Source: Deltaproteobacteria bacterium HGW-Deltaproteobacteria-15 (GTDB taxonomy: Bacteria > Desulfobacterota > DSM-4660 > Desulfatiglandales > HGW-15). From it: a DNA stretch of 49,236 bases. The position numbers and the translations under genes are program-made. Shown here one piece after another: positions 32,965-41,900 of the stretch; the first letter of the stretch is position 1, and each line of letters starts with the position of its first letter. Below the pieces are notes generated by a model. That model saw only the letters and a program-made list of their open reading frames with translations. It ran no database searches and was not told the DNA's origin. The stretch covers positions 1 through 49,236 of the forward strand of contig PHBH01000052.1 of the NCBI GenBank assembly GCA_002840535.1, in the 5' to 3' direction.

Positions 32965-33759
32965 ATGAAACCAGCGACTAAGAAGAGCAGTCCGTCAGAA
33001 GATCGTTACCTGGTTCCGGCAGTCGAGCAGGCCTCACGCATACTTTTCTGCCTTGCCGGCGCCAGGGCCTCTCACCTGAGCCTCATCGAGATCTGCGGGC
33101 ATGTGGGCATTCATAAGAGCAAGGCATTTTCCGTTCTCCGGACCCTTCAAAAATTCGGACTGGTACAAAGAAACAGCGGGCGAAGGGGTTACTCTCTTGG
33201 GCCGGGGCTGATAACGCTCTCACGCAGATTCCTGGACGATCTGAGCGCCCCGAAGCTGGCCGGGCCCATCCTCGAAGCGCTGGCATCCAGGACCGACAGC
33301 ATGGCAGCCCTTGGCCTGATATCGGAAAAGGATGTATTCGTCGTTGCAAAGCATGAGCGTGACATCGGAGTGACGCTGCGGATTGGTCATCGTTTTCCCC
33401 TCACCTATGGCTCTCACGGTAAGGCGATTGCGGCATTCATGCCGGAGGAAGAACGGGAGAGCCTGCTCAAGGAAAAAAAGCTTTACTTTCACGGTGATCC
33501 GGCAAACCTCAACAGGGAGCGCCTCAAGAGGGAACTGGCACAATGCAGGCTGGATGGTTTCGCCTTGGATATGGGAGAGATGAAACCGGGCCTCAACACG
33601 ATCGCGGCGCCGGTGATGGGCCACAATGGGGCCCCCATCGGCTATATTGTCGTTCTTGGTTTTTTCGCCCCGGAAGCCGCCCGGCGGTTCGGAAAGCTGG
33701 TCGCTGAAGCGGGAAAGGTCTTGTCAGAGCAACTGGGAGCGCAAATCGATGCGGGGTGA
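32965..33759 (+). CDS. IclR-family transcriptional regulator
   Basis: A 264-residue IclR protein. Residues 15-80 form the winged helix (VEQASRILFCLAG, then HKSKAFSVLRTLQKFGLVQR); residues 90-260 form the effector-binding GAF-like domain (LTYGSHGKAIAAFMPEEERE, then GLNTIAAPVMGHNGAPIGYI). IclR proteins often control aromatic or small-acid catabolism. It is upstream of, and in line with, the molybdenum hydroxylase genes and divergent from the cyclase-liv operon, which makes both likely targets. Confidence 0.88.
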   Translation: MKPATKKSSPSEDRYLVPAVEQASRILFCLAGARASHLSLIEICGHVGIHKSKAFSVLRTLQKFGLVQRNSGRRGYSLGPGLITLSRRFLDDLSAPKLAGPILEALASRTDSMAALGLISEKDVFVVAKHERDIGVTLRIGHRFPLTYGSHGKAIAAFMPEEERESLLKEKKLYFHGDPANLNRERLKRELAQCRLDGFALDMGEMKPGLNTIAAPVMGHNGAPIGYIVVLGFFAPEAARRFGKLVAEAGKVLSEQLGAQIDAG

Positions 33760-33768
33760 CGAAGGACA

Positions 33769-33960
33769 GTAGCATGGGTTGAGCGACCCGCAGCGCACGC
33801 GCTTGCGCGGCGTGAGCAAAACCCATCGTTCAGAGCCGAATTGACGGGATTGAGTTTGCCCGGTCTGTAGGATGGGTTGAGCGAAGCGAAACCCATCGTC
33901 CAACCTGAAGCTGCAGAAGAGAACAGGTCGCTCAATCCATCCTAAAGCAACCAGATATGG
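33769..33960. repeat. ATGGGTTGAGCGAAGCGAAA repeat cluster
   Basis: Two main copies, about 33773-33830 and 33870-33900, each read GATGGGTTGAGCG followed by AAACCCATCGT, so each can fold. Partial copies are at 7068-7100 and 23259-23290. They fill the gap between iclR and the hydroxylase genes. Confidence 0.65.
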
Positions 33961-34012
33961 AAAGTACGTATCAGGAGTCATTCATCATAGGCACAAAGAA
34001 AGGTGGGGAATC

Positions 34013-34546
34013 ATGAAAGCCAAGAAAAAGACGGTTAACGGTTGTTCGGAAGAAGGACGCTCCATCCGATTCGTGGTCAATGGGAAACCCGTCGAGCTGG
34101 ATGTTGGAGATGGGCCGGGTAGTGTAAGGCCTTCAGACACGCTGGCTCACACCCTAAGAGAGACCCTCGGCCTCATCGGCACAAAGGTATCCTGCGACCA
34201 TGGCGCATGCGGATGCTGCACAGTTCTGGTCGATGACCTGTCAGTGAATTCCTGCATGACCCTGACCATCGAGTGCGATGGAAAAAGCGTAAAAACCATC
34301 GATGGTCTGCGCGATCCGGCAACGGGCGCGCTCGATCCTCTTCAGCAGGCATTCATTGACCACACGGCCTTTCAGTGCGGATTCTGCACCCCCGGGATGA
34401 TCATGAGCGCAAAGGCGCTCCTTCAGGAAAACCCTTCCCCAACAGAGACCGAGGTGAAAGAGGCCCTTTCGGGCAACTTCTGCCGATGCATCAGTCACTA
34501 CCAGGTGGTGAAGGCCGTCATGTCGGTGTCGGGAAAAGGCAGGTGA
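34013..34546 (+). CDS. Molybdenum hydroxylase, [2Fe-2S] small subunit
   Basis: A 177-residue small subunit of the xanthine oxidase family. The plant-type cluster is bound by C61, C66, C69 and C81; the second, helical-domain cluster by C122, C125, C157 and C159 (QCGFCTPGM, then NFCRCISHYQ). It passes electrons from the molybdenum site to FAD. GGTGGGGA precedes the ATG. It is the first gene of a small-large-medium set. About 20 extra residues at the N-terminus precede the ferredoxin fold. Confidence 0.9.
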   Translation: MKAKKKTVNGCSEEGRSIRFVVNGKPVELDVGDGPGSVRPSDTLAHTLRETLGLIGTKVSCDHGACGCCTVLVDDLSVNSCMTLTIECDGKSVKTIDGLRDPATGALDPLQQAFIDHTAFQCGFCTPGMIMSAKALLQENPSPTETEVKEALSGNFCRCISHYQVVKAVMSVSGKGR

Positions 34547-34550
34547 AGCT

Positions 34551-36848
34551 ATGACGGACAGGTACAGATTCATCGGAAAGAGTATGCGACGCAACGATGC
34601 CACCGAAATTGTGACCGGAGGGGCGCGGTTCCTGAACGACATCAGGATGGACGGTCTGATTTACGGGAAGGTGCTCCGAAGCCCGCACCCGCACGCACTG
34701 ATCAAGGGAATCGACAAGAGCAAGGCGGCCGGTCTAAAGGGCGTCAAGGGTGTTCTCACGTGGGAAGACGTGCCGGATTGGCGGGGAGGTACCCCTCGCA
34801 GCACGAGGATTCTGGATCGAAAGGTGCGGTACGTGGGCGATGCGGTAGCACTGGTGGCTGCTGAAACCACAGAGATCGCCAAAGAAGCCCTTCGGCTGAT
34901 CGAAGTGGAATATGAGGTCCTGCCGGCCGTCCTGGACATGGAGGAAGCCCTGAAACCGGGCGCACCACAACTCTACGATCAGTTCCCGGGAAACGTTGTG
35001 ACTCCCGGTGTTCCCTTTTTCGGGCCCAAGAGCCTGAAGGACATTGTCATGGGGGACGTGGAGAAGGGTTTTCGGGAAGCGGATGTCATTACCGAGGGGA
35101 CCTTCGGCTACGAGAACATCCCCAATCCTCTGCCACCCGAACAACCCGGCGTCATTGCACTATGGGAGGAACCGAACAAGGCGACCCTGTGGGTCTCCAA
35201 CCAGGCCTCTTACATGGACAAGATCACCCTCTTCCATGTCACCGGCAGAAAGCTGGATGTGAGAACCATCGGCGGCCCTTGCGGGGGCAGTTTTGGTTCA
35301 AAGTTCATGTCCTGGCAGATCCAGAGCTATGCGATTCTGCTGAGCCGTGCCACGGGCAAGCCTGTGAAGATGGTGATGAGCAAGGAAGAGCACCTCGCCA
35401 CTTTTACCCTGAGACCTTCCTCGCGCATAACGGCCAGGGTAGGCATGAAGCGGGATGGAACCCTTACTGCCGTGGCCGGCACATGGCTGGTAGATACGGG
35501 TTATTACTCCATGACCACGCAGTCGCAGGTTGCCGTGGGCTGCGGCGAGCTTCAGATCATGGCCCGCTGCCCGAACTGGGACCTCAGAAATACGATCGTT
35601 TGCACCAATCGAAATGCCTCGGGAATCGTGAGGGGTTTTGGCGGACAGGAGCTCAAAAGCTCCATCATCCCGCTTTTGAGCCTGGCCATGGAAAAGGTGA
35701 ACATCGATCCTTTTGAGTTTCTGAAGAAGAACTTCGTCAAGCCCGGGGACGGCTACTTCTGGCGGGACGGTCTCTGGTACACCTACAGGGGTGTGGATTA
35801 CACGAAGGCCCTGGATAAAGGCGCTGAACGCTTTGGCTGGAAAGAGAAGTGGAAGGGATGGCTCACACCATCTTCTGTTGACGGCATAAAACGAAGAGGA
35901 ATCGGCGTGGGTATTCATGGTAACGCGGACATCGGCGAAGATGCATCAGAGGCATACGTGCGGATCCAGCCGGATGGAAAAGCCATGCTGTTTTCCTGCG
36001 TGACCGAGCACGGCACTGGCCAGAGGTCGAATTTCCTCAAAATGGTCGCGGAAGTGCTTCAACTCCCCATCGATCAGATCTCCATCGCACCGGCCGACTC
36101 CCTCATTAACCCCTATGAATTCGGACCGGCAGGCTCGCGGGGGACTTATGCGATCGGCAGTGCTGTGATCGCAGCGGCGGAAGATGCAAGGAAAAAGTTG
36201 TTCGAGATCCTCGCCCCCAAGCTGCAGGCCGACCCGGAGGACCTCGATACCGTGGACGGATTCGTCTTCCTCAAGGCCAATCCCGAGAAGCGAATCCCGT
36301 GGAAGGCGATGGGGGTCGACCGGACCTGCACGGGTTTTGGAAGGTTTGAGCCCGATTATAGCCTGACCACTTGCATCATGAGCTTCGTCGAGGTGGAGTT
36401 GGATACAGAAACCGGGAAAGTGGATCTGATCCGGGTGGTGAATGCGACTGACGTTGGAAAGGTCATCGACCCTCCCGGTCTGGAAGGCCAGCTCAACGGA
36501 TGCCTGGGTTCGGCGGGCATAGACAGCGCCATTTTCGAGGAGACGATCCTCGACCGCTCCACCGGGCATATCCTCAACGCGAACATGATCGATTACAAGT
36601 GGAGATCCTTTTCCGAGTTGCCGTCGATCGAGAGCGTGGTGTCGGAAACGCCCTTTGAGAGCCACCGCTTCCATGCCGTGGGCGTTGGGGAGCTCGCAAC
36701 CTCCCCCGGACCATCAGCGGTGCTTATGGCTGTTTCGAATGCCATCGGCAAGTGGGTCCATGAATACCCGATGACCCCGGAAAGGGTCCTCAGGGTGCTT
36801 GGAAAGGTGAAGCCCAAAGTCCGGAAAGGGAAAGGAGGCGCAGCATGA
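34551..36848 (+). CDS. Molybdenum hydroxylase, molybdopterin-binding large subunit
   Basis: A 765-residue large subunit. GPCGGSFGSKF and GIVRGFGGQELKS contact the cofactor; GPAGSRGTYAIGSAV is the loop near the dinucleotide; VGVGELATSPGPSAVLMA carries the catalytic Glu near the C-terminus. The CO-dehydrogenase active-site loop with Cys (AYxCSFR) is absent, so this is not a CO dehydrogenase. Likely reactions are hydroxylation of an N-heterocycle or aromatic, oxidation of an aldehyde, or reductive dehydroxylation as in 4-hydroxybenzoyl-CoA reductase; sequence alone does not decide. Confidence 0.88.
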   Translation: MTDRYRFIGKSMRRNDATEIVTGGARFLNDIRMDGLIYGKVLRSPHPHALIKGIDKSKAAGLKGVKGVLTWEDVPDWRGGTPRSTRILDRKVRYVGDAVALVAAETTEIAKEALRLIEVEYEVLPAVLDMEEALKPGAPQLYDQFPGNVVTPGVPFFGPKSLKDIVMGDVEKGFREADVITEGTFGYENIPNPLPPEQPGVIALWEEPNKATLWVSNQASYMDKITLFHVTGRKLDVRTIGGPCGGSFGSKFMSWQIQSYAILLSRATGKPVKMVMSKEEHLATFTLRPSSRITARVGMKRDGTLTAVAGTWLVDTGYYSMTTQSQVAVGCGELQIMARCPNWDLRNTIVCTNRNASGIVRGFGGQELKSSIIPLLSLAMEKVNIDPFEFLKKNFVKPGDGYFWRDGLWYTYRGVDYTKALDKGAERFGWKEKWKGWLTPSSVDGIKRRGIGVGIHGNADIGEDASEAYVRIQPDGKAMLFSCVTEHGTGQRSNFLKMVAEVLQLPIDQISIAPADSLINPYEFGPAGSRGTYAIGSAVIAAAEDARKKLFEILAPKLQADPEDLDTVDGFVFLKANPEKRIPWKAMGVDRTCTGFGRFEPDYSLTTCIMSFVEVELDTETGKVDLIRVVNATDVGKVIDPPGLEGQLNGCLGSAGIDSAIFEETILDRSTGHILNANMIDYKWRSFSELPSIESVVSETPFESHRFHAVGVGELATSPGPSAVLMAVSNAIGKWVHEYPMTPERVLRVLGKVKPKVRKGKGGAA

Positions 36849-37828
36849 GAACTTTCACACACATCAGCGCAGCGACAATCGACGAGGCGTGCTCTCTGCT
36901 TCGTAAGTACAAGGGAAAAGCGGTACTCAATGCAGGCGGCACAGATCTCCTCCTGACACTGAAGGGAGAGCATCTGTTCGAGTATCCGGATGCCGTTATC
37001 GACATCAAGACCATTGACGGGCTCGATTCAATCTCCGAGAACGAAGACGGGTTGAAGATCGGCGCATTGGCGAAGCTGTCGGCAATCACACGATCCCCCC
37101 TGGTCCGAAACGGTTATGGGGCTCTTGCGGAGGCAGCCCTTACCGTGGCAACTCCCCAGATTCGCAATGCCGGCACAATCGGCGGGAATCTGTGCCAGGA
37201 CGTTCGGTGCTGGTACTACAGATATCCCCGCCATATCGGCGGACCGATGACCTGTCTTCGAAAGGGCAAAGGGCCGTGCCTTGCCGTTGCCGGCGATAAC
37301 CGTTATCACGCCATTATCGGTGGTAAGAAGTGCTTTGCCGTGTGTCCTTCCGATACTGCAGTGGCATTGGCGGCAATGGACGGAAAGATCAGAATAGCGT
37401 CCGCAAGCGGCGAAAGGACCATTCCGGTCACGGGCTTTTTCAGTCCACTCGGAAATGGACTCAAGAGTGGTGAGATGGTCACATCCGTCGAGGTTCCCAA
37501 GATCAAAGTGACGGCGAAGCAGACCTTCCTCAAGTTCACGCTGAGAAAACCTGTGGATTTCGCCATTGTGAGCGTCGCGTCCGTCATCCTCCAAGACAAA
37601 GGAGTGTGCGTCGATGCGCGTATCGCTCTGGGTGCCGTATCTCCGGGACCATTGAGGGCGGAAAAGGCAGAGGAGACCCTCAAAGGAAAGCCCATCACAC
37701 CGGAGTCAGCTGCAGAGGCCGCGGAGCAGGCGCTTGCGGATGCAAAGCCCCTGAGCATGAACGCTTACAAAGTGGAGATCGCGAAGACTCTGGTGAAGAG
37801 GGCTATTCTCTCCGATAGAGAATCGTAG
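36845..37828 (+). CDS. Molybdenum hydroxylase, FAD-binding medium subunit with probable extra [4Fe-4S] cluster
   Basis: A 327-residue FAD subunit. KAVLNAGGTDLLL (25-37) and TPQIRNAGTIGGNLCQD (103-119) bind FAD. Between them and the C-terminal domain is a Cys-rich insert: C117, C122, C137, C145, C163 and C167. Similar inserts in 4-hydroxybenzoyl-CoA reductase and E. coli PaoB hold an extra [4Fe-4S] cluster; the HcrB spacing (C-x15-C-x7-C-x8-C) is matched only for the first three, with Tyr at the fourth. C163 or C167 may substitute. It overlaps the large-subunit stop by 4 bp. Confidence 0.87.
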   Translation: MRTFTHISAATIDEACSLLRKYKGKAVLNAGGTDLLLTLKGEHLFEYPDAVIDIKTIDGLDSISENEDGLKIGALAKLSAITRSPLVRNGYGALAEAALTVATPQIRNAGTIGGNLCQDVRCWYYRYPRHIGGPMTCLRKGKGPCLAVAGDNRYHAIIGGKKCFAVCPSDTAVALAAMDGKIRIASASGERTIPVTGFFSPLGNGLKSGEMVTSVEVPKIKVTAKQTFLKFTLRKPVDFAIVSVASVILQDKGVCVDARIALGAVSPGPLRAEKAEETLKGKPITPESAAEAAEQALADAKPLSMNAYKVEIAKTLVKRAILSDRES

Positions 37829-37862
37829 AGGAAATTCCTCAATCAGCGAATTCCTACAAACT

Positions 37863-37935
37863 AGCTGGATTCCCGCCTGCGCGGGAATGACATCCCACAC
37901 TTGTTTCCGTCGTTCCCGCGAAGGCGGGAACCCAA
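37863..37935. repeat. REP-like palindrome pair
   Basis: GCTGGATTCCCGCCTGCGCG-GGAATGAC and GTTCCCGCGAAGGCGGGAAC each fold and are complementary to each other. They are the same family as 21812-21871. They lie after the last hydroxylase gene, where they may act as a 3'-end structure. Confidence 0.7.
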
Positions 37936-38018
37936 GTATTTGTCCATGAATTTTCACGGTGGCTCTGCGGGTGGAGTCTCACTGATAGAGGAGGACACGT
38001 GGGAGTGGAACAACCGCA

Positions 38019-38660
38019 TCATCTCCCCTCTTTCAGCTTTTCCCCCACCTTCCGCAGATCTTCGACAAACAGTCGATATTCCTCGTGGCGTCTCTCCTCC
38101 TCCGGCATGCGGAGGAGGGCGGAGGGGTGTATGGTTGCGGTGACATATTGGGCGGCTTCGTGCTTCAGGAGCTCGCCCCTGATTTTTGTCACCCGCACCT
38201 CTTTTCCCATCAAGGCCTGGGCCGCGGTAGCGCCCAGGCATACGATGATGCTCGGTTTGATGAGGTCCAGCTCCGCCTCGAGCCATGGACGGCATGCGGC
38301 GATTTCAGGACCAGAGGGTTTCTTGTGGAGGCGCTTTGCGCCGCGTTTCTCGAATTTAAAGTGCTTGACCGCATTGGTAATGTACACCTCTTCCGGATCG
38401 ATTCCCGCCTCCAGCATGGCCTTGTGCAGCATCTTTCCAGCCGGTCCCACAAAAGGTTTTCCTTCAATGTCCTCCCTGTCCCCCGGCTTTTCCCCCACCA
38501 TCACGATCCGCGCCTTCTCAGGCCCTTCGCCGAAGACCGCCTGTGTGGCATTCCGATACAATTCGCACCCGCGGCACCCTTGAACGGCCTTTCGAAGCTT
38601 CGCAAGATCCGCTTGTTCCGGAACAAAAGGCTTTGCCGACTTTCCCTCTTTCTTTGTCAT
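38019..38660 (-). CDS. UdgX-like uracil-DNA glycosylase (iron-sulfur family 4/5-related)
   Basis: A 213-residue glycosylase. Motif A is GEKPGDREDIEGKPFVGPAG (56-75) and motif B IHPSALLR (177-184, H178). C29, C32, C123 and C141 fit the [4Fe-4S] ligands. After VKHFKF comes KRGAKRLHKKPS. This is the position of the KRRIH loop that defines mycobacterial UdgX, whose His bonds covalently to the abasic sugar; here the loop reads K109-R-L-H112. If H112 acts likewise, the protein would stay cross-linked to uracil sites. It lies downstream of the DnaE-type polymerase on the same strand. Confidence 0.83.
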   Translation of the reverse strand: MTKKEGKSAKPFVPEQADLAKLRKAVQGCRGCELYRNATQAVFGEGPEKARIVMVGEKPGDREDIEGKPFVGPAGKMLHKAMLEAGIDPEEVYITNAVKHFKFEKRGAKRLHKKPSGPEIAACRPWLEAELDLIKPSIIVCLGATAAQALMGKEVRVTKIRGELLKHEAAQYVTATIHPSALLRMPEEERRHEEYRLFVEDLRKVGEKLKEGR

Positions 38661-38681
38661 TCCAGGCGCCCCCTAGAAGTG

Positions 38682-38964
38682 ATGAACATCGAACATCGAA
38701 CGTTCAACATCGAACGTCGAATGGAAAAAAGGGGAACAGAAAATAGTTGTCGAACGTTGATGAACCCGTAAAAAGTCTTCCGGGAGGATTCATTCAAGGT
38801 TCGATACCTCACCATGAACGGAATATCAGTTACTTATGATCTGTTTGATCCGTTCACCCTGAGGTATCGAAGGGTGAATGGGACTTCTTACGACCGCATC
38901 AAGGTTTGGTATTGTTTTTTCATTCGATGTTGGACGTTCGATGTTCGATGTTGGATGTTCGTTT
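38682..38964. repeat. Paired-arm stutter repeat with nested palindrome, overlapping the dnaE end
   Basis: The left arm (38682-38723) repeats GAACATCGAACGTTCAACA-like words; the right arm (38922-38964) is complementary and forms the 3' end of dnaE. Nested inside is TTCGATACCTCACC-ATGAACGG with its complement CCGTTCACCCTGAGGTATCG (38798-38871). The outer arms match the element at 23121-23352. Confidence 0.65.
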
Positions 38965-41900
38965 TTGAAAACGGTCCAGAAATCCTATCCACTTGATCGT
39001 GAAGCTCAAGGCACCGAATGTCTCTGCCACCTCTCCCTTGAGAATATAGCCACGATCCGGGTGCAGCAAATGGCAGTAGCGGTGGTAAACCGCAGGGAAG
39101 ATGACCGCCTCGTAGATGCCGGTCCGATCTTCGAAGGAGACGAACTGCATGGGGTCCCCATCTTTTGTGTACACGGTCTTCCTGGTGACCTGCCACCCGA
39201 TGACCATGATCTCTTTCCCCACCCATTTCCGGAGATCCCGGGCAGGAACATGGGGTATGGTTTCGAGTACGCGCCGGTATCGATCCAGGGGATGAAAGGA
39301 GAGGGGGAAACCCAGGGTCTCCATTTCATGCCTGGCCATGAGATCCGCAGGATATCCTTTCCCCCTCACCCCTCCTCTTCCACTGTTGCCGTATTCGCAG
39401 GCAGGATCTGCCACGGGCCGATTCCCTGCGCGATCCGGCGCGGGCGTCCTAGACCGATCGGTCCGATCCGTCTGATCCGACCGATCCGACCGATCCGACC
39501 GATCCGACCGATGCCCGCTCCCCGGTGTCCCCCTTTTCTTAAAGGGATCAGGGGGGGATTTTATCGATTCAAAGAGATTCAAGGAACGGTTCCTGTCAGG
39601 GACATCAAAAAAACGAAGCGCCTTCCACATGAGCTCCGGCCTTTCATTTTTTCCGGAAACAGGATCGAAGCAACCCGCCTTGATGAGCACGCGCGCGTCC
39701 TGAAGGTGCATGCGGCCCTGGATCCGGTTCAGAAACTCCTCAAAGGAGGTGAAGGGCCCGTTCTTGGAACGCTCATGGATGATCGCCTCTTTGGCCTCTT
39801 CGCTCATTTCACGGAGCTGCATTAGCCCTATTCTGATCTTTCTCCCATTTCCGGTGTACTTCATCTCACTCAGGTTGATATGGGGGCGCAGCACGGAAAG
39901 GCCCATCCGCCTAGCCTCGGAGAGATATCCGAAGGTGGAATAGTAGCCCCCCCCGTTCGAGATGACCGCGGCCATGAACTCTGCGGGATAGTGGGCCCGC
40001 AGAAAGGCGGACTTGTATGCCACCATGGTGTAGCTTGCGGAATGCGGCTTGCAAAAACTGTAGCCTTCAAAACCCATGATCATGTCCCACACCTCGTCGA
40101 TGATCTCCAGGGGCACCCCCCGCTCCTTTGCGCCTTTCGCAAATTGGAGGCAGAAGTCGCGAAGCTTCTTCAGCTTGTGCTTCTTGCTCACGATCTTGCG
40201 AAGCGTATCCGCCTCGCCGGCGGAAAACCCGGCCAGTTGCATGGCAGCCAGGCTCAGTTGCTCCTGGAAGACCATGAGCCCGAGGGTCTCCCGGAGCACG
40301 GGCAGGAGCAGCGGGTGGGGCGGGGCCCAGGACTCGCCATGGAGCCTGGATACCCAGGTATGAATCGTCTTGTTGGAGGCGGGCCGGATGATGGAAGTGA
40401 CCACCACATTGAGATGGAAGTGGTCCATCTTTAGATATTCCTCAAAGGGAATCCCGGAGGCCACCTTGGTGAGGACCTGCCGGGTGGCGGGACTCTCGAA
40501 ATAAAAGACCCCGAAAGTATTTCCATTGTAAAAGGTCCGGATGGTTTCCGGGTCATGGATGGGATTCAGGTTGGAATACTCGATCCGTCGGCCGTAGTTT
40601 TTCTCCACCATGTCCAGCGTGTCCCGAATGACCGCAAGACTCCGGTTGCCGAGAATGTCGATCTTCACCAGCCCGCCGTCTTCGACCGACTCCTTCTCCC
40701 ACTGGAGCACCTGGAGCCCGCTTGCCGAGATCTCCACAGGGCAGTACCTGCGGATCTCGTCAGGAACAATCACGAGCCCGCCGCAATGGGTGGAGAGATG
40801 GTTGAAACGGGACTCCAGCCGAACGGCCGTGTCCAGGATCTCGCTCCAGGGGCCGCTGAAATCATTGCCGCGCATCCGGGGATGATCGGGCAGGGTTTTG
40901 CAGATCTTCCCGATATTCCACATGAACCCGATGTTTTTGGTGACCCGGCCGATCTCCGCATCCGTGAGACCCTGGACCTTTGCAACCTCCCGGATGGCGG
41001 AGCGGGCGGCAAAGGTATTGTGGTTGGCCACCATTGCGGCCCGACGCGTGCCATATTTCGAAAAGACATAGTCGATGACCCGTTCCCGCTCGTCCCAGGC
41101 AAAGTCCACGTCGATGTCCGGAGGATCCATGCGGTCCGGATTCAGGAATCGCTCGAAGAAGAGGTTGTGGGCGATGGGATCCACGTGGGTGATGCCAAGG
41201 GCATAGGAGACGATGGAGGCGGCACCGCTCCCCCTGCCGCAGGACTGCCGGGCGCTTCCGGTGATGTCCGCCACAACCAGGAAATAATGGGAGTATTTTT
41301 TCTCCCGGATAATGGCCATTTCATGGTCCAGTCGATTCTTCACCTCCGGCGTGATCTCGCCGTAACGGCGTTTGCACCCCTCCATGGCCTCCCGATAGAG
41401 GGTCTCGTATGCCTTCTGATCCTCCATCTCCTCATAGCAGGGGAACACCACACGGTTCAGGTCCCAATCCGTGCAGCATGCCTCGGCGATCCGAATCGTG
41501 TTTTGGATTGCAGCAGGGGCATGGGGAAACATTTGGATCATCTCGGAGGGCGAGGTAAAAAAGCTGCTCTCCCGGCAGATCTCCTCGGGATCGAGGCGGG
41601 AGATCTTTGAATTGAGAGACACGGCTCTGAGGATCTTGTGAAGGGGGAAATCCTCCTTTCTGAGGAGGCAGACCCGGTTGGTGGCAACGGGTGGGATTCC
41701 GCTTCTGCGGGAAAAGGCATAGCAGCGGGCCATCCCATAGCCCGGGGAAACCTCGACGAAGAGGTCTTCTATTCCCTTTTTCCCGAGGGTTTTGAGGAGC
41801 CGTTCGTCATCGGAAATGACGATCAAACCATCCCGGCGCTCCTTGAGAGCCCGGATAAGATTGAACTCCTGATCACAATGGCGGTCGGAGATGAGCCGGC

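Noticed and set aside
34551..36848. Carbon monoxide dehydrogenase large subunit
   Set aside because: The AYxCSFR active-site loop is missing; general molybdenum hydroxylase is the safer call.
39451..39513. Tandem array considered as a CRISPR or minisatellite locus
   Set aside because: The 9-bp units have no spacers and keep the dnaE reading frame, so this is a coding tandem repeat.
40555..41610. 351-codon plus-strand frame inside dnaE
   Set aside because: The polymerase on the minus strand has all catalytic motifs through this stretch.
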